Below are positions 34,162-42,945 of a DNA stretch of 64,000 nucleotides, one piece after another. Position 1 is the first letter of the stretch, and each line of letters begins with the position of its first letter. The stretch lies in the NCBI GenBank assembly GCA_017306155.1, contig JAFKJB010000019.1, forward strand, positions 21,312 to 85,311, written 5' to 3'. Below the pieces are notes generated by a model, which had not been told where the DNA came from, ran no database searches, and saw nothing but the letters and a program-made list of their open reading frames with translations. This DNA comes from Nitrosospira multiformis. Its GTDB lineage: Bacteria; Pseudomonadota; Gammaproteobacteria; Burkholderiales; Nitrosomonadaceae. Position numbers and translations under genes: made by a program.

Positions 34162-34505
34162 CAGGTCTCCTGTTTTTTCAGGAACAGGATGCACAGCCCC
34201 AGCAGCAACGGCACGGTGATCAGTAGCGCCAGGAAGGGAATCTGCAGATCGGCGAACCCCAGCGCCTTGGAGAAAACCCCACGGGAGATGGTGAGGAAAT
34301 GGGTTGTGGGATAGATATGGCCTATCAGCGCTCCTGCGCCCTCCAGTGAAGAAACCGGGTCGATCATGCCGGAGAACTGCGCTGCGGGCAAAATGGTGAT
34401 AATGGAGGTACCGAAGATGGCCGCGATCTGGCTGCGCATGAAGGTCGATATCAGCAGACCCAGTGCCGTGGAGGAGGCTATCGTACTCGTAGTAGCGTTG
34501 ATAAT
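34161..34505 (-). pseudogene. rbbA: C-terminal fragment of RbbA-type ATPase-permease
   Basis: About 110 residues remain, from [20 protein letters not shown] through [20 protein letters not shown] and [20 protein letters not shown] to [11 protein letters not shown]. This is the last part of the ABC-2 permease half of RbbA. Both nucleotide-binding domains and the first membrane segments are missing. The frame is open to 34601, but residues before about 34505 do not look like the family. The break is close to the boundary with the next region. Confidence 0.75.
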
Positions 34506-34601
34506 CCACCCTGTCCCGTGGCGTGACCGTATCCTCTCGATGCTGTAGACGCTTAGCCTTGCTTGGCGATTAACCCTGCCCGAGAACTTTTTTCTCGTCA
34601 C

Positions 34602-35025
34602 AAATATACTTTGTCGCTGCCGACGCTATCGCGCCGAGCCCAAATGCAGGCAAATGCTTCATTCAGTTCTTCACCGCCAGCATTCGTAACCCGAACACGC
34701 GCAAGGCCTACCGCTCGGACTGCAGCGGAGTTTGCCGCCTGGCGTGGGAATAATGGACCGACTGAATTGCGCGACATCGGACCGGTACCTGTGGCCGCCT
34801 GCATTGAGACATTGCAAGCGTGGGCGCGCTTGCATGAAAAAGGTGGTAAGCGCCATGAGATGCCTTCCGGGTAAAAAACCTTTTCTTGTTTGTGGTAATA
34901 TTTTATAATGAGAATAATTCGTATTCGCATTCACGAAAAAATCACAAGTATTGCATGAAAATTTCACAAGGCCGCTTTCAATCTCCAGATCATGCGAAGC
35001 ATTTCCCGGGAGAACTCGCGTTTAA
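34602..35025 (+). other. Intergenic region upstream of the first TonB receptor
   Basis: 424 bp without a gene I can support. Overlapping open frames of 60-110 codons on both strands have no motif or start signal. The right part holds an AT-rich promoter area and the Fur-like site at 34904-34922. Confidence 0.5.
34904..34922 (+). promoter_or_regulatory. Fur-box-like site upstream of TonB receptor
   Basis: TATAATGAGAATAATTCGT matches the 19-bp Fur consensus at 13 positions, and the following ATTCGCATTC adds another half-site-like repeat. It lies about 100 bp before the receptor start, consistent with iron repression. Confidence 0.5.
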
Positions 35026-37626
35026 ATGCAGATTATTAGGTATGCTGGCATGGCACACGGCAAAAAAACTGTCTCGCATATAGCGGTTCTCCGGTCTATC
35101 GCCATTCTTTCGGACCCGGCCTCCCAATATTTTCGCATTTCCAGCCAAAGCTCTTCCCGCCCATTTAACGCCTGGATATCAACTCGGAACTACCTGGCGT
35201 CGCCCTTTGCAGCATTGCATGTCGTCCTGCTCTGCCTCGGGGCACTCTTCCTGGTACTGCCATACGCCGTTCTAGCAGAGACCACCGCTCCTGAACAGCC
35301 AGCGGTGCAGACCTTCGATATCCTTCCCAACACGATGGAAGAAGCGCTGAAGGGCTTTGCCCAGCAAGCAGGCGTCAGAATCTTCTTCGACGCCGGTGAG
35401 GTAAAAGGACTGATGAGCCAGGGGCTGCAAGGTAAATTTACCGTTGAAGCAGGCCTGACTCGGCTGCTGGCTGAAACCGGGCTTGAAGCATCGCCCCGGT
35501 CCGATGGTTACGCGGTGAAGAAAACTCCTGGCCCCCTTCCCCCAGCAAGTGCTGCTCCCCCCGGGGGCATAACTGTACTTCCTTCACTCGTGGTTTCCGC
35601 AAGCAGGGGCCGCGACTACACCGTTGCCGAAAGCGTGACAGCAACCCGGACAAACACCCTCTTGCGTGATGTACCCCAAGCAATCACAGTCGTCACGCAG
35701 GATCTGATCAAGGATCAGGGGATGCTGAGCATGGCGGACGTCGTCCGCTATGTCCCCGGCGTGCAGATGGCCCAGGGGGAAGGCAATACCGATGCCCCGA
35801 TTTTCAGGGGCAACCAGTCAACTGCTAATTTTTATGTAGACGGGATTCGTGACGACGTCGAGTATTTCCGCGACCTCTACAACATTGAGCGCGTGGAAAC
35901 CTTGAAAGGCCCGAATGGCATGATCTTCGGACGCGGTGGCTCAGGCGGGGTCATTAATCGGGTCGCCAAGAAGGCAGGCTGGGATCCCATTCGATCCTTC
36001 TCGTTCCAGGCGGGCTCGTTCGACACCAAAAGATTGCTCATGGATGTCGGCCAGGGCATTAACGAAGTGGCCGCCTTTCGTCTCAACGCCATGTATGAAA
36101 ATTCCGGCAGCTATCGCCACGGCGTCCACATAAAACGCCATGGCATCAATCCCACCTTGACACTCAAGCCCACCGACCGCACCAACATCGTGATGGGCGG
36201 GGAATATTTCAAAGACGCTCGCACCGCCGACCGCGGTATCCCATCCTTCATGGGACGGCCGATCCATACCGGCGTATCCACCTTCTTCGGCGACCCCAGG
36301 CGTAGTCACGCCGACACCACCGTCCTCAGCTTGTATTCCATTATCGAGCATGCGTTCGATAACGGACTTCAGTTTCGCAACCGCACGCGCTATGCTGTTT
36401 ACGACAAGTTTTACCAGAATATCTATCCATCCGAGGTCACAAATGACGGAACAATGGTCGATCTGGGCGCATACAACAACTCGACCAAGCGCAGCAATGT
36501 GTTCAACCAGAGCGATTTCACGTATAGAGTGGACACGGGCCCGCTTGAACATCGGTTGCTGGCAGGTATCGAGGTGGGAGAGCAAATCACCAGCAATTTG
36601 CGCAAAACCGGTTATTTCAATAACGATGTCTTCAGTGGCACCGACCATCCGGACGACCCCGAAGATGACGTTGTATTCAGCTCAGTTTCGGTGCCGGTCG
36701 TTAATCCGAGAACCGCTGATCCGGTCACGTTCAGGCTGGATCCTACAGGTGCCTCCAATCATGTGGTTACAAATATACTGGGGTTCTATATTCAGGATCA
36801 GCTCAAATGGTCAAAATTCCAGGCCGTACTGGGTTTGCGCTATGACGATTTCCAGGTGAAATTTCATAACAACCGTACGGGAGACGATCTCAAGCAGACA
36901 AACGGATTGCTCTCCCCGCGTGCCGGCCTGATTTTCAAACCCATCGAGCCGGTTTCCATTTACTGGAATTACAGCCTGGCCTACGTGCCGCGCGCCGGCG
37001 ATCAGCTGAACGCTCTGGAACCCACTAACGACGCGCTTGCTCCAGAAAGATTCATCAATCTTGAACTCGGCGCAAAGTGGGACATCCGCCCCAATCTGGC
37101 ATTAACAGCTGCGGCGTACCGGCTGGATCGCACCAATGTGGCAATTCCCGATCCGCTGAATCCGGTCCGGTTACTGCTCGTCAGCGGCCAGCGCAGCGAA
37201 GGCATCGAACTGGGTGTGAGTGGACGCATCACCTCCGCGTGGGGCTTAATGGGTGGATATGCGTATCAGGATAGCCGAGTTACCCGCAACCAGGGCGAAA
37301 ACGGAACGGCGGGCGCCATTCTGGCACAGGTTCCCCATCATACATTTTCCCTCTGGAATCGCTACGATCTCACCTCCTGGCTCGGCTTTGCCGTCGGTGT
37401 GATCCATCGCAGCAACATGTTTGCTTCCGTGGACAATACCGTCGTGCTGCCCAGTTATACCCGGGTAGACGCGGCAATGTACACCAAGTTCGACCGGCGT
37501 TTGCGCTTCCAGGTGAACGTCGAGAACATCCTCAATACGCACTACTTCCTCTCTGCCAGCAATAACAACAACATTTCGCCTGGCTCACCGGTCGCCATCC
37601 GCGGAATGATGACGCTGGATTTTTGA
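35026..37626 (+). CDS. TonB-dependent siderophore receptor with STN domain
   Basis: Outer-membrane ferric-siderophore receptor, 866 residues from 35026. A long N-terminus precedes the hydrophobic signal segment (HVVLLCLGALFLVLPYAVLA, about 65-85), so the true start may be downstream. The STN domain (FDILPNTMEEALKGFAQQAG, VEAGLTRLLAETGLEASPRS; about 98-165) points to FecA-type signal transduction to an anti-sigma factor, but no FecIR pair is nearby. The plug has VVSASRGR, DVPQAITVVTQDLIKDQG and NIERVETLKGPNGMIFGRGG; the barrel ends in MMTLDF with terminal Phe. It resembles the FhuE/FoxA hydroxamate class. A Fur-like site lies upstream. Confidence 0.9.
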   Translation: MQIIRYAGMAHGKKTVSHIAVLRSIAILSDPASQYFRISSQSSSRPFNAWISTRNYLASPFAALHVVLLCLGALFLVLPYAVLAETTAPEQPAVQTFDILPNTMEEALKGFAQQAGVRIFFDAGEVKGLMSQGLQGKFTVEAGLTRLLAETGLEASPRSDGYAVKKTPGPLPPASAAPPGGITVLPSLVVSASRGRDYTVAESVTATRTNTLLRDVPQAITVVTQDLIKDQGMLSMADVVRYVPGVQMAQGEGNTDAPIFRGNQSTANFYVDGIRDDVEYFRDLYNIERVETLKGPNGMIFGRGGSGGVINRVAKKAGWDPIRSFSFQAGSFDTKRLLMDVGQGINEVAAFRLNAMYENSGSYRHGVHIKRHGINPTLTLKPTDRTNIVMGGEYFKDARTADRGIPSFMGRPIHTGVSTFFGDPRRSHADTTVLSLYSIIEHAFDNGLQFRNRTRYAVYDKFYQNIYPSEVTNDGTMVDLGAYNNSTKRSNVFNQSDFTYRVDTGPLEHRLLAGIEVGEQITSNLRKTGYFNNDVFSGTDHPDDPEDDVVFSSVSVPVVNPRTADPVTFRLDPTGASNHVVTNILGFYIQDQLKWSKFQAVLGLRYDDFQVKFHNNRTGDDLKQTNGLLSPRAGLIFKPIEPVSIYWNYSLAYVPRAGDQLNALEPTNDALAPERFINLELGAKWDIRPNLALTAAAYRLDRTNVAIPDPLNPVRLLLVSGQRSEGIELGVSGRITSAWGLMGGYAYQDSRVTRNQGENGTAGAILAQVPHHTFSLWNRYDLTSWLGFAVGVIHRSNMFASVDNTVVLPSYTRVDAAMYTKFDRRLRFQVNVENILNTHYFLSASNNNNISPGSPVAIRGMMTLDF

Positions 37627-37807
37627 TCCCTTGTTAGCCCTTATTGGAAAAAATGAACGAAATCGATTTCAGCCTGGACAGAGCGCAGGAACCCGGACGG
37701 AAGCTTTGATCGCCCTCCATTCGCCCAAGCTTATTCCATATATGGCTTGTCGAGTTTGCTTACCCACATCCCTACAAATTTCGCGGATGCGGCTAAGAGC
37801 AATAAAA

Positions 37808-37827
37808 AGCCCGGTATGAACCGGGCT
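37808..37827 (-). terminator. Hairpin with T-run on the minus strand
   Basis: AGCCCGG/CCGGGCT with loop TATGAA; read on the minus strand it is followed by TTTTTATT. With the next hairpin it lies in the 558-bp spacer 37627-38184, which holds no gene I can support. Confidence 0.6.
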
Positions 37828-37930
37828 AGAGTGTGTCTGCTGCAATCGCTTCCCCGTTTTGGGAGGAGAGAAACGAGTGAGTAGATTAACAATACAAGAC
37901 AGGTTCTACCGTTAAATACTTAACACATGG

Positions 37931-37957
37931 AAATAAAAAACCCGCCGAGGTGGGTTT
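37931..37957 (-). terminator. Terminator for the DUF2127 gene
   Basis: On the minus strand AAACCCACC/GGCGGGTTT is followed by TTTTATTT. It lies about 230 bp past the DUF2127 stop. Confidence 0.6.
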
Positions 37958-38184
37958 ATGTCTTGTATCTATTTTTCAACCATTCACGCAACAGCTTTCC
38001 AGCGCCCGGCAAATGCCTCCGCAACAATCTCGTCATTATCTTGGCGAGTCTCTCATGACCGGCACAGGTTGCAATATTCCATGGAAAAATTACAGGGATG
38101 GCAGAGCGATACACTGACTGTTCCGACCCTTAAAGCGGCAACACAGGATACGCCGTGTCAGATTGATGCATCAGATCGAAGCAG

Positions 38185-38661
38185 CTAGCGGTTCAATGAA
38201 TGCACCATCTTCTTGCCACCTGTATGGAACAAGTGGTAGAGCATGAAGGCAATAATTGCCAGATTCAGCGTCAAGGCACCAAGGCTCAACCAGGTAACAC
38301 GCTCATACAATTCGAAAAGCTCAAAAGGCACGTAAATCGCGCCGCTTGCAGCCGCGAACCATTGGGCCCAGCGCCTTGCACGCCAGAGCCCATACGCCTC
38401 GATGAATCGCGCCAGCGAGTAGGCGCCGGCTCCAGCCGCGATCAGGAATAAGCGGGTGTTCGTGAGCTGGTCGGCAATATCAATAAAGATGTGGGGATAA
38501 CGGGAAGCTGGATTCAGGTGAGTGCGTGCCAGCAGGTGCTCGGCGATTTGCTGAATGTCGTGATGAACCAGGGAGAGCAAATCAAATCCCACCAGCAATG
38601 CCAGAGCACCTTTGGCGGCTTCAAACACTGCGACTGTGCGTAATGCACCGGCTAATTTCAT
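38185..38661 (-). CDS. DUF2127 membrane protein
   Basis: 158 residues, start MKLAGALRTVAVFEAAKGAL. Four hydrophobic segments: about 8-28, 70-92, 100-120 and 123-145. The patterns AYSLARFIEAYGLWRARRWA and AIYVPFELFELYERVTWLSL are characteristic of DUF2127 integral membrane proteins, whose function is unknown. The gene stands alone on the minus strand. Confidence 0.8.
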   Translation of the reverse strand: MKLAGALRTVAVFEAAKGALALLVGFDLLSLVHHDIQQIAEHLLARTHLNPASRYPHIFIDIADQLTNTRLFLIAAGAGAYSLARFIEAYGLWRARRWAQWFAAASGAIYVPFELFELYERVTWLSLGALTLNLAIIAFMLYHLFHTGGKKMVHSLNR

Positions 38662-38929
38662 AAGCGGTAATGGAATATCGTATCGAGCTAGCTATCTCGC
38701 CTTGTCAATTACACCAGCGCAACCTGCCCGACGAGCCAGGTCTTCAATTTGGAATCGCGGTAAAATATCTGGCCAGTGATCCAGGCTTCAGAGCGGCTTC
38801 AGAGTTCAGGCGGCGGCCGCCAGTGGTTTTCATGCTGACGCAACGTAATCCAGTGCTGGTTTTCAGCTTCAGCAGCTGTCTCTTCCTGGTTTCGCTGAGC
38901 GTTCAGTTCTGACAGCGATCGACAACGCA

Positions 38930-40360
38930 ATGTTTTCCAATCTGCCTCATTTCGTAGTCCTGGATCTCGAAACGACCGGAGATTCGCCCTTGCACGACCG
39001 CATCACAGAGGTCGCGCTCGTGCGCTTCGAAAACGGAATTGAAATTGATCGCTGGGAAACACTGGTTAATCCAGGAGTCAGTATTCCGCCGTTCATTTCC
39101 CGTCTGACCGGCATTACCAATGAAATGGTGAAAGACGCGCCTGCGTTCGATGAAATCGCCCATAAGTTATACGGCTATATCGAGGGGGCTGTGCTGGCAG
39201 CGCATAACGTGCGCTTCGACCATGGTTTCCTCAAGAGTGAATTCAGGCGGCTGGGCGCTGTACTCCGGCAGAAGGTGATGTGTACGGTGAAGCTTTCCCG
39301 GCGACTCTATCCGGAGCACAGAAGCCACGGTCTCGATGCCATCATGCAGCGTCATTCGCTTGTAGCCCACGATCGGCATCGTGCCATGGGGGATGTGAGT
39401 CTGCTGATGGCCTATCTCGAACTGGCCAGACGCGAATTAGGAGAAAAGCGTGTTCTGGACGAAGTTGCCGCCTTGCTGAAAGGGCCGAGCCTGCCGGCGG
39501 GCCTGGATGCGGCCTTTCTGGACGAGATTCCGGATAGTGCGGGCGTATATCTTTTCTATGGCGAAAACAATCTGCCGCTCTATATCGGCAAAAGCGTCAC
39601 GTTGCGCTCGCGTGTCATGTCGCACTTCAGCGGTGATCATGCATCCAGCAAGGCAATGCGTATCGGCCAGCAGATAAACCGCGTGGAATGGATAGAAACG
39701 GCAGGCGAATTGGGCGCCCTGTTGCTGGAATCGAGCCTGATCAAGGAGCGCCAGCCGATCCATAACCGGCGTTTACGTTCGACCCGCACCTTGTTTTCCC
39801 TGAGCCTCGCAGACGGACCCGATCAAGTTCCCTTGATAAACATCGTAACGGAAGATGACATTGATCCGGAAAGATTCGATCATCTCTTCGGCTTCTTTCG
39901 TTCGAAAAAGGCAGCCATGGATGCGCTTCGCAAGATCGCCCTCGACAACAGATTGTGCCCGCGCATGATTGGAATCGAGAGTGGCGGGGCCCAAAGCGCG
40001 CGTTCGGGAAGTGCATGTTTTTCCCATCAGATCAAACATTGTGATGGGGTCTGCGCCGGCAGGGAACTGCCGGAGCTTCACTATCTGCGTGTCAAACAGG
40101 CGCTGATCCCGCTTCGCCTGAAGCCCTGGCCCTATCCGGGCAGAATCGGCTTTCGTGAGTTTAATGAAGTTACTGCCTGCAGCCAACTTCATGTGTTTGA
40201 CAAGTGGTGCCACCTCGGAACCGTGCAAAACGGCGAAGAGCTTGAGGATATTTTACAGGCACGCCCATCCCTGAGCTTTGATCTGGACGTATATAATCTC
40301 TTGCAGAAGAGCTTGAGAAAGAGTACGGCAATCATTTCGCTGGAACCTCCCGGCTGCTGA
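38930..40360 (+). CDS. DEDD exonuclease fused to GIY-YIG nuclease (Cho/UvrC-like)
   Basis: 476-residue two-nuclease fusion. Residues about 1-180 are a DnaQ-like 3'-5' exonuclease: VVLDLETTGDSPLHDRITEV (Exo I), LAAHNVRFDHGFLKSE (Exo II) and HRAMGDVSLLMAYL (Exo III). Residues about 195-280 are a GIY-YIG domain like that of UvrC and Cho: DSAGVYLFYGENNLPLYIGK, then SRVMSHFS. The rest (about 280-476) contains a Cys-containing segment, SACFSHQIKHCDGVCAGREL, as in UvrC/Cho relatives. It may nick or trim damaged DNA. Stand-alone gene; family is known in proteobacteria. Confidence 0.88.
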   Translation: MFSNLPHFVVLDLETTGDSPLHDRITEVALVRFENGIEIDRWETLVNPGVSIPPFISRLTGITNEMVKDAPAFDEIAHKLYGYIEGAVLAAHNVRFDHGFLKSEFRRLGAVLRQKVMCTVKLSRRLYPEHRSHGLDAIMQRHSLVAHDRHRAMGDVSLLMAYLELARRELGEKRVLDEVAALLKGPSLPAGLDAAFLDEIPDSAGVYLFYGENNLPLYIGKSVTLRSRVMSHFSGDHASSKAMRIGQQINRVEWIETAGELGALLLESSLIKERQPIHNRRLRSTRTLFSLSLADGPDQVPLINIVTEDDIDPERFDHLFGFFRSKKAAMDALRKIALDNRLCPRMIGIESGGAQSARSGSACFSHQIKHCDGVCAGRELPELHYLRVKQALIPLRLKPWPYPGRIGFREFNEVTACSQLHVFDKWCHLGTVQNGEELEDILQARPSLSFDLDVYNLLQKSLRKSTAIISLEPPGC

Positions 40361-40512
40361 CACGCGCCGCCTTATTTACTGCGGTTGCCGGCGGCGCATG
40401 CCTGGCTCAGGTATGTCAGGACGGGCAGGCGGTTCGAGGGTAAGGTCTATCAAAAACTAGAAACCTTACCCTGCCAGGTGGAGGCGCAGGATGAGTAGTC
40501 ATGGCGGTTTTG

Positions 40513-40971
40513 CTACTGCACAGGCTGGGGTACGACTTGCAGCCATCCACCCGGGCAGTTTTTCACGTAAGGATAGTAGCCTTCCGGGTTCCGGCAATAA
40601 TGCCAGTAGTTTGAGGCCTGAGCCTGTGGCGGTGCTTGCACGACTCCCTGCTGGATATAGACAGGCGGAGCAGCGGGAACCGAGACGACAGGCGCATACC
40701 CATAACCGGATGCATATCCCGCCGGAGGATAACTGTAGGCAGGTGGATACGAGGGGCTGCGCGCATAGGAGCTCAGGCCGTAACCCAGCAGGCCCAGCCC
40801 CAGACCGATCCCGACTCCATAGCCCCAACCCCCACCTCCGCCGTGACGATGGTGGTGATGCCCATGATGATGACCATGTCCATGTCCATGCCCTCTGCCG
40901 GCCCACGCAGGGCTCAAGGGGGCTGCGATGACCAGCATGAGTGCAAAGCACCCCGATTTTATTTTTGTCAT
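40513..40971 (-). CDS. Exported His/Gly-rich protein
   Basis: 152 residues from the ATG at 40971 (MTKIKSGCFALMLVIAAPLS), a clear signal peptide ending AWA. A tract of alternating Gly and His (GRGHGHGHGHHHGHHHHRHG) follows, then Gly- and Pro/Tyr-rich sequence and a C-terminal motif YWHYCRNPEGYYPYVKNCPG with two Cys. The C-terminal motif recurs in small exported proteins of betaproteobacteria. The histidine tract suggests metal (Ni, Cu, Zn) binding in the periplasm; this is inference. Confidence 0.75.
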   Translation of the reverse strand: MTKIKSGCFALMLVIAAPLSPAWAGRGHGHGHGHHHGHHHHRHGGGGGWGYGVGIGLGLGLLGYGLSSYARSPSYPPAYSYPPAGYASGYGYAPVVSVPAAPPVYIQQGVVQAPPQAQASNYWHYCRNPEGYYPYVKNCPGGWLQVVPQPVQ

Positions 40972-41298
40972 GAAGATCTCCATTCCAAAGTAGTCATTAA
41001 CGAAGAGCCGGGCCTCAGCTATTCAACCCGCAGAAGGTATAACGCGCCACTTTCGAATCGGTTGTCCTGTCGCTACAGAAAATTCACAAAAATTTCACAA
41101 TATTCTCTCTGACAGTAAACGGACGAGGTAGTATCGCGTTATTGGAGAGTGCAGAAGGAGAACCGGAGTTATTTATCAGATAACCTGTCTTGTGACACTG
41201 TACCTAAGTCCAATAGCTATCACTGCAACACACGTAGATAATCGCCACGAGTGAGATGTAAATTCAGTTCAACAACTTTTTAACATGAGGAGATGAAA
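40972..41298 (+). other. Intergenic region between two exported-protein genes
   Basis: About 330 bp between divergent genes. AT-rich with two AATTTCACAA-like direct repeats (ATTCACAAAAATTTCACAAT at about 41079-41100). No gene seen; it must contain promoters for both sides. Confidence 0.4.
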
Positions 41299-41718
41299 AT
41301 GCGGATTCTGGCAATATTACTGGTGATGGCAGTTGCGTACGCAAACCCGGTGCTGGCACGGAACGACGGCGGGAAGCATGAAGGGCATCAAACGGGAGGG
41401 GGGGATGAACGTGCAAACTCCGGAGGAATGGCATCCGAGCACAGGGGCCAGCAAGGCATGGAGAACTCGAACGCGCAGTGGTCTACTGATGCGGCACGCG
41501 GGCAGGACCGTGCCGACCTGAGAAACCAGAATGAGCGGGGGAATGGGCATGGAGCGGGCGATGGAGATCATGCCGGAAAAGGCAAGCATAAAGACCATGG
41601 GGGCGGCGACAAGGGCAAGAAGGACAAATCCGACAAGGGAAACAAGGGTCATAACAACCACGGCAATCACGACAACCACGGCGGACACAAAGGCCATGGC
41701 AAGGGGGCGGATTACTAG
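41299..41718 (+). CDS. Exported Gly/His/Lys-rich low-complexity protein
   Basis: 139 residues from the ATG at 41299; GAGGAG at about 41287-41292 is well placed for it and too close for the ATG at 41293. Signal peptide MRILAILLVMAVAYANPVLA, then a hydrophilic chain of Gly, His, Asn, Asp and Lys (DHGGGDKGKKDKSDKGNKGH, HGNHDNHGGHKGHGK). No folded domain is apparent. A periplasmic metal-binding or structural role is possible. Confidence 0.65.
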   Translation: MRILAILLVMAVAYANPVLARNDGGKHEGHQTGGGDERANSGGMASEHRGQQGMENSNAQWSTDAARGQDRADLRNQNERGNGHGAGDGDHAGKGKHKDHGGGDKGKKDKSDKGNKGHNNHGNHDNHGGHKGHGKGADY

Positions 41719-41814
41719 TGTAGTGTTACACGCTAATTGAAACATATGAAACCCAGTATTCACGCGGTTTATAGCCTGATTATAAGTTTCATTAAGAGCG
41801 CTTCACTACACTAG
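41715..41814. repeat. 100-bp element with 11-bp perfect terminal inverted repeats
   Basis: CTAGTGTAGTG (41715-41725) and CACTACACTAG (41804-41814) are exact reverse complements at the ends of a 100-bp block, and weaker symmetry continues inward (CGCTAATTGAAAC against CGCTCTTAATGAAAC). It starts at the stop codon of the preceding gene. It may be a MITE-type insertion-sequence end pair or a large terminator hairpin. Confidence 0.55.
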
Positions 41815-41899
41815 GAACCGCGCTTAGGCGTTTTTAGGCGCCCTGAAGCGCCAGGAAAGACCGGCAGCAGCAGAAAAAGACTTTTTGGAAGGAAGTGTG

Positions 41900-42547
41900 A
41901 TGTCGAACGAAGCGGTTAACTATTGGAAGTTTGCAACGATTGGAATATTGCTGGTGGGCGCAAGCGTTGCATCAACTCTGTTCATCACGGGGCGCGATTC
42001 CGATTCCAGGCCTGAGTCCGCGGCTCCTGCGGCTCAGGCTGAGGCGGTTTCCCCTGCCGGCGAAGCTCCGGTTTCCGAGGCAGAGAAAAAGCCTGTTGTT
42101 TCAGCTCCCGAACCGACGCAAGCCGCGCAAGTTGCGCCTGAGCCTCCAAAGCGCACCAGAGTAGCGCAGTCGAACCCGAATACTACAGTTGCGGTTCCGC
42201 CTCCCCCGTCTTATGCTCCCCCGGCGGCATATCCCCCGCAACCGGTACGATCGCCCTACCCGTCTCAGGCCGTCATGAATGAATGCAACCGCTATGCAAG
42301 CGAACAGGTGAACAGCAAGGCCGAAGAAGTGCTCAAGAATGCGGCCCTCGGCGCAGCGCTGGGGGCAGCTGTAGGCGCTGCAGGAGGGGCGATCGCCGGG
42401 GGTGGAAAAGGTGCCGGCAAGGGCGCGGCGATTGGCAGTATAACAGGCGTTGCCGGGGGAACGCTTTATGGTCTCAACGAGACTAAATCACAGGATGGGC
42501 AGTATCAGGCTGCTTACTCTTCCTGCATGCGCGCCAAGGGGTATTAA
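41900..42547 (+). CDS. Glycine-zipper membrane-anchored protein
   Basis: 215 residues from the ATG at 41900, with GGAAGGAAG before it. One N-terminal membrane segment (FATIGILLVGASVASTLFIT, about 13-33), a Pro/Ala/Glu-rich linker (about 35-125), then a Gly-zipper region AALGAALGAAVGAAGGAIAG and KGAGKGAAIGSITGVAGGTL (about 153-195), and a C-terminal YQAAYSSCMRAKGY motif. The C-terminal pattern with two Cys (MNECNRYASEQ, YSSCMRAKGY) is usual for the YMGG/glycine-zipper families. Likely in the envelope. Function unknown. Confidence 0.75.
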   Translation: MSNEAVNYWKFATIGILLVGASVASTLFITGRDSDSRPESAAPAAQAEAVSPAGEAPVSEAEKKPVVSAPEPTQAAQVAPEPPKRTRVAQSNPNTTVAVPPPPSYAPPAAYPPQPVRSPYPSQAVMNECNRYASEQVNSKAEEVLKNAALGAALGAAVGAAGGAIAGGGKGAGKGAAIGSITGVAGGTLYGLNETKSQDGQYQAAYSSCMRAKGY

Positions 42548-42855
42548 GGCTTGAATTGCAATCGCTGAACGAATGCTTCGAGAATGCCATTGATCGCCGG
42601 ATAATTTGCCTTGTTTTTTGGCTGCTCGATGTCATTGATCGGCAGGCTCTGAGTACTCCGGTGGTCAAGATGCCGATCAGGCGCATGCCCTGATTGGCAG
42701 AAAAGGCAGCATCGATCATCGAGTGATCGACGCCTGTAACGGGCGTCTTGCTGTCCTGGAGCTTGGCCGAGTCTGGCCGAGTCTGGCTTTGGGTTACTTG
42801 GAGTAGGTATTGATGAAGGTCTGCTGATAGAATCTGCCCACGCCTTTGATCATGC
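42544..42855 (-). pseudogene. Decayed IS481-family transposase remnant
   Basis: Minus-strand frames carry pieces of an rve-type transposase in order: GRFYQQTFINTYSK then stop, KLQDSKTPVTGVDHSMIDAA, SANQGMRLIGILTTGVL, and in another frame LPINDIEQPKNKANYPAING followed by ILEAFVQRLQFKP and a stop. They correspond to the QTFIDTYSKVAFAKLYDRKT ... ILTDRG ... DIEHxxTKxxxPQTNGICER segment of IS481 transposases, with stops, frameshifts and the catalytic ILTDRG Asp lost. No terminal repeats were found. Confidence 0.65.
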
Positions 42856-42945
42856 CTTAGAAATTGCCCTGGCTGTCAGGAAGCCAGGGTGAGCCGAATT
42901 AAACCAGAATAACAAGACGTGCGAAGTAGAGTGCGCTCCACTCAA

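Noticed and set aside
33040-34509. One 489-codon permease
   Set aside because: The first 116 codons overlap the rbbA fragment in another frame and show no membrane pattern; the family start is at 34161.
34563-34967. Overlapping short frames upstream of the TonB receptor
   Set aside because: Frames on both strands have no family motif; the area is better explained as promoter region.
41317-41763. 148-codon minus-strand membrane protein
   Set aside because: Hydrophobic reading is the complement of the Gly/His/Lys-rich exported protein, which has a signal peptide and ribosome site.
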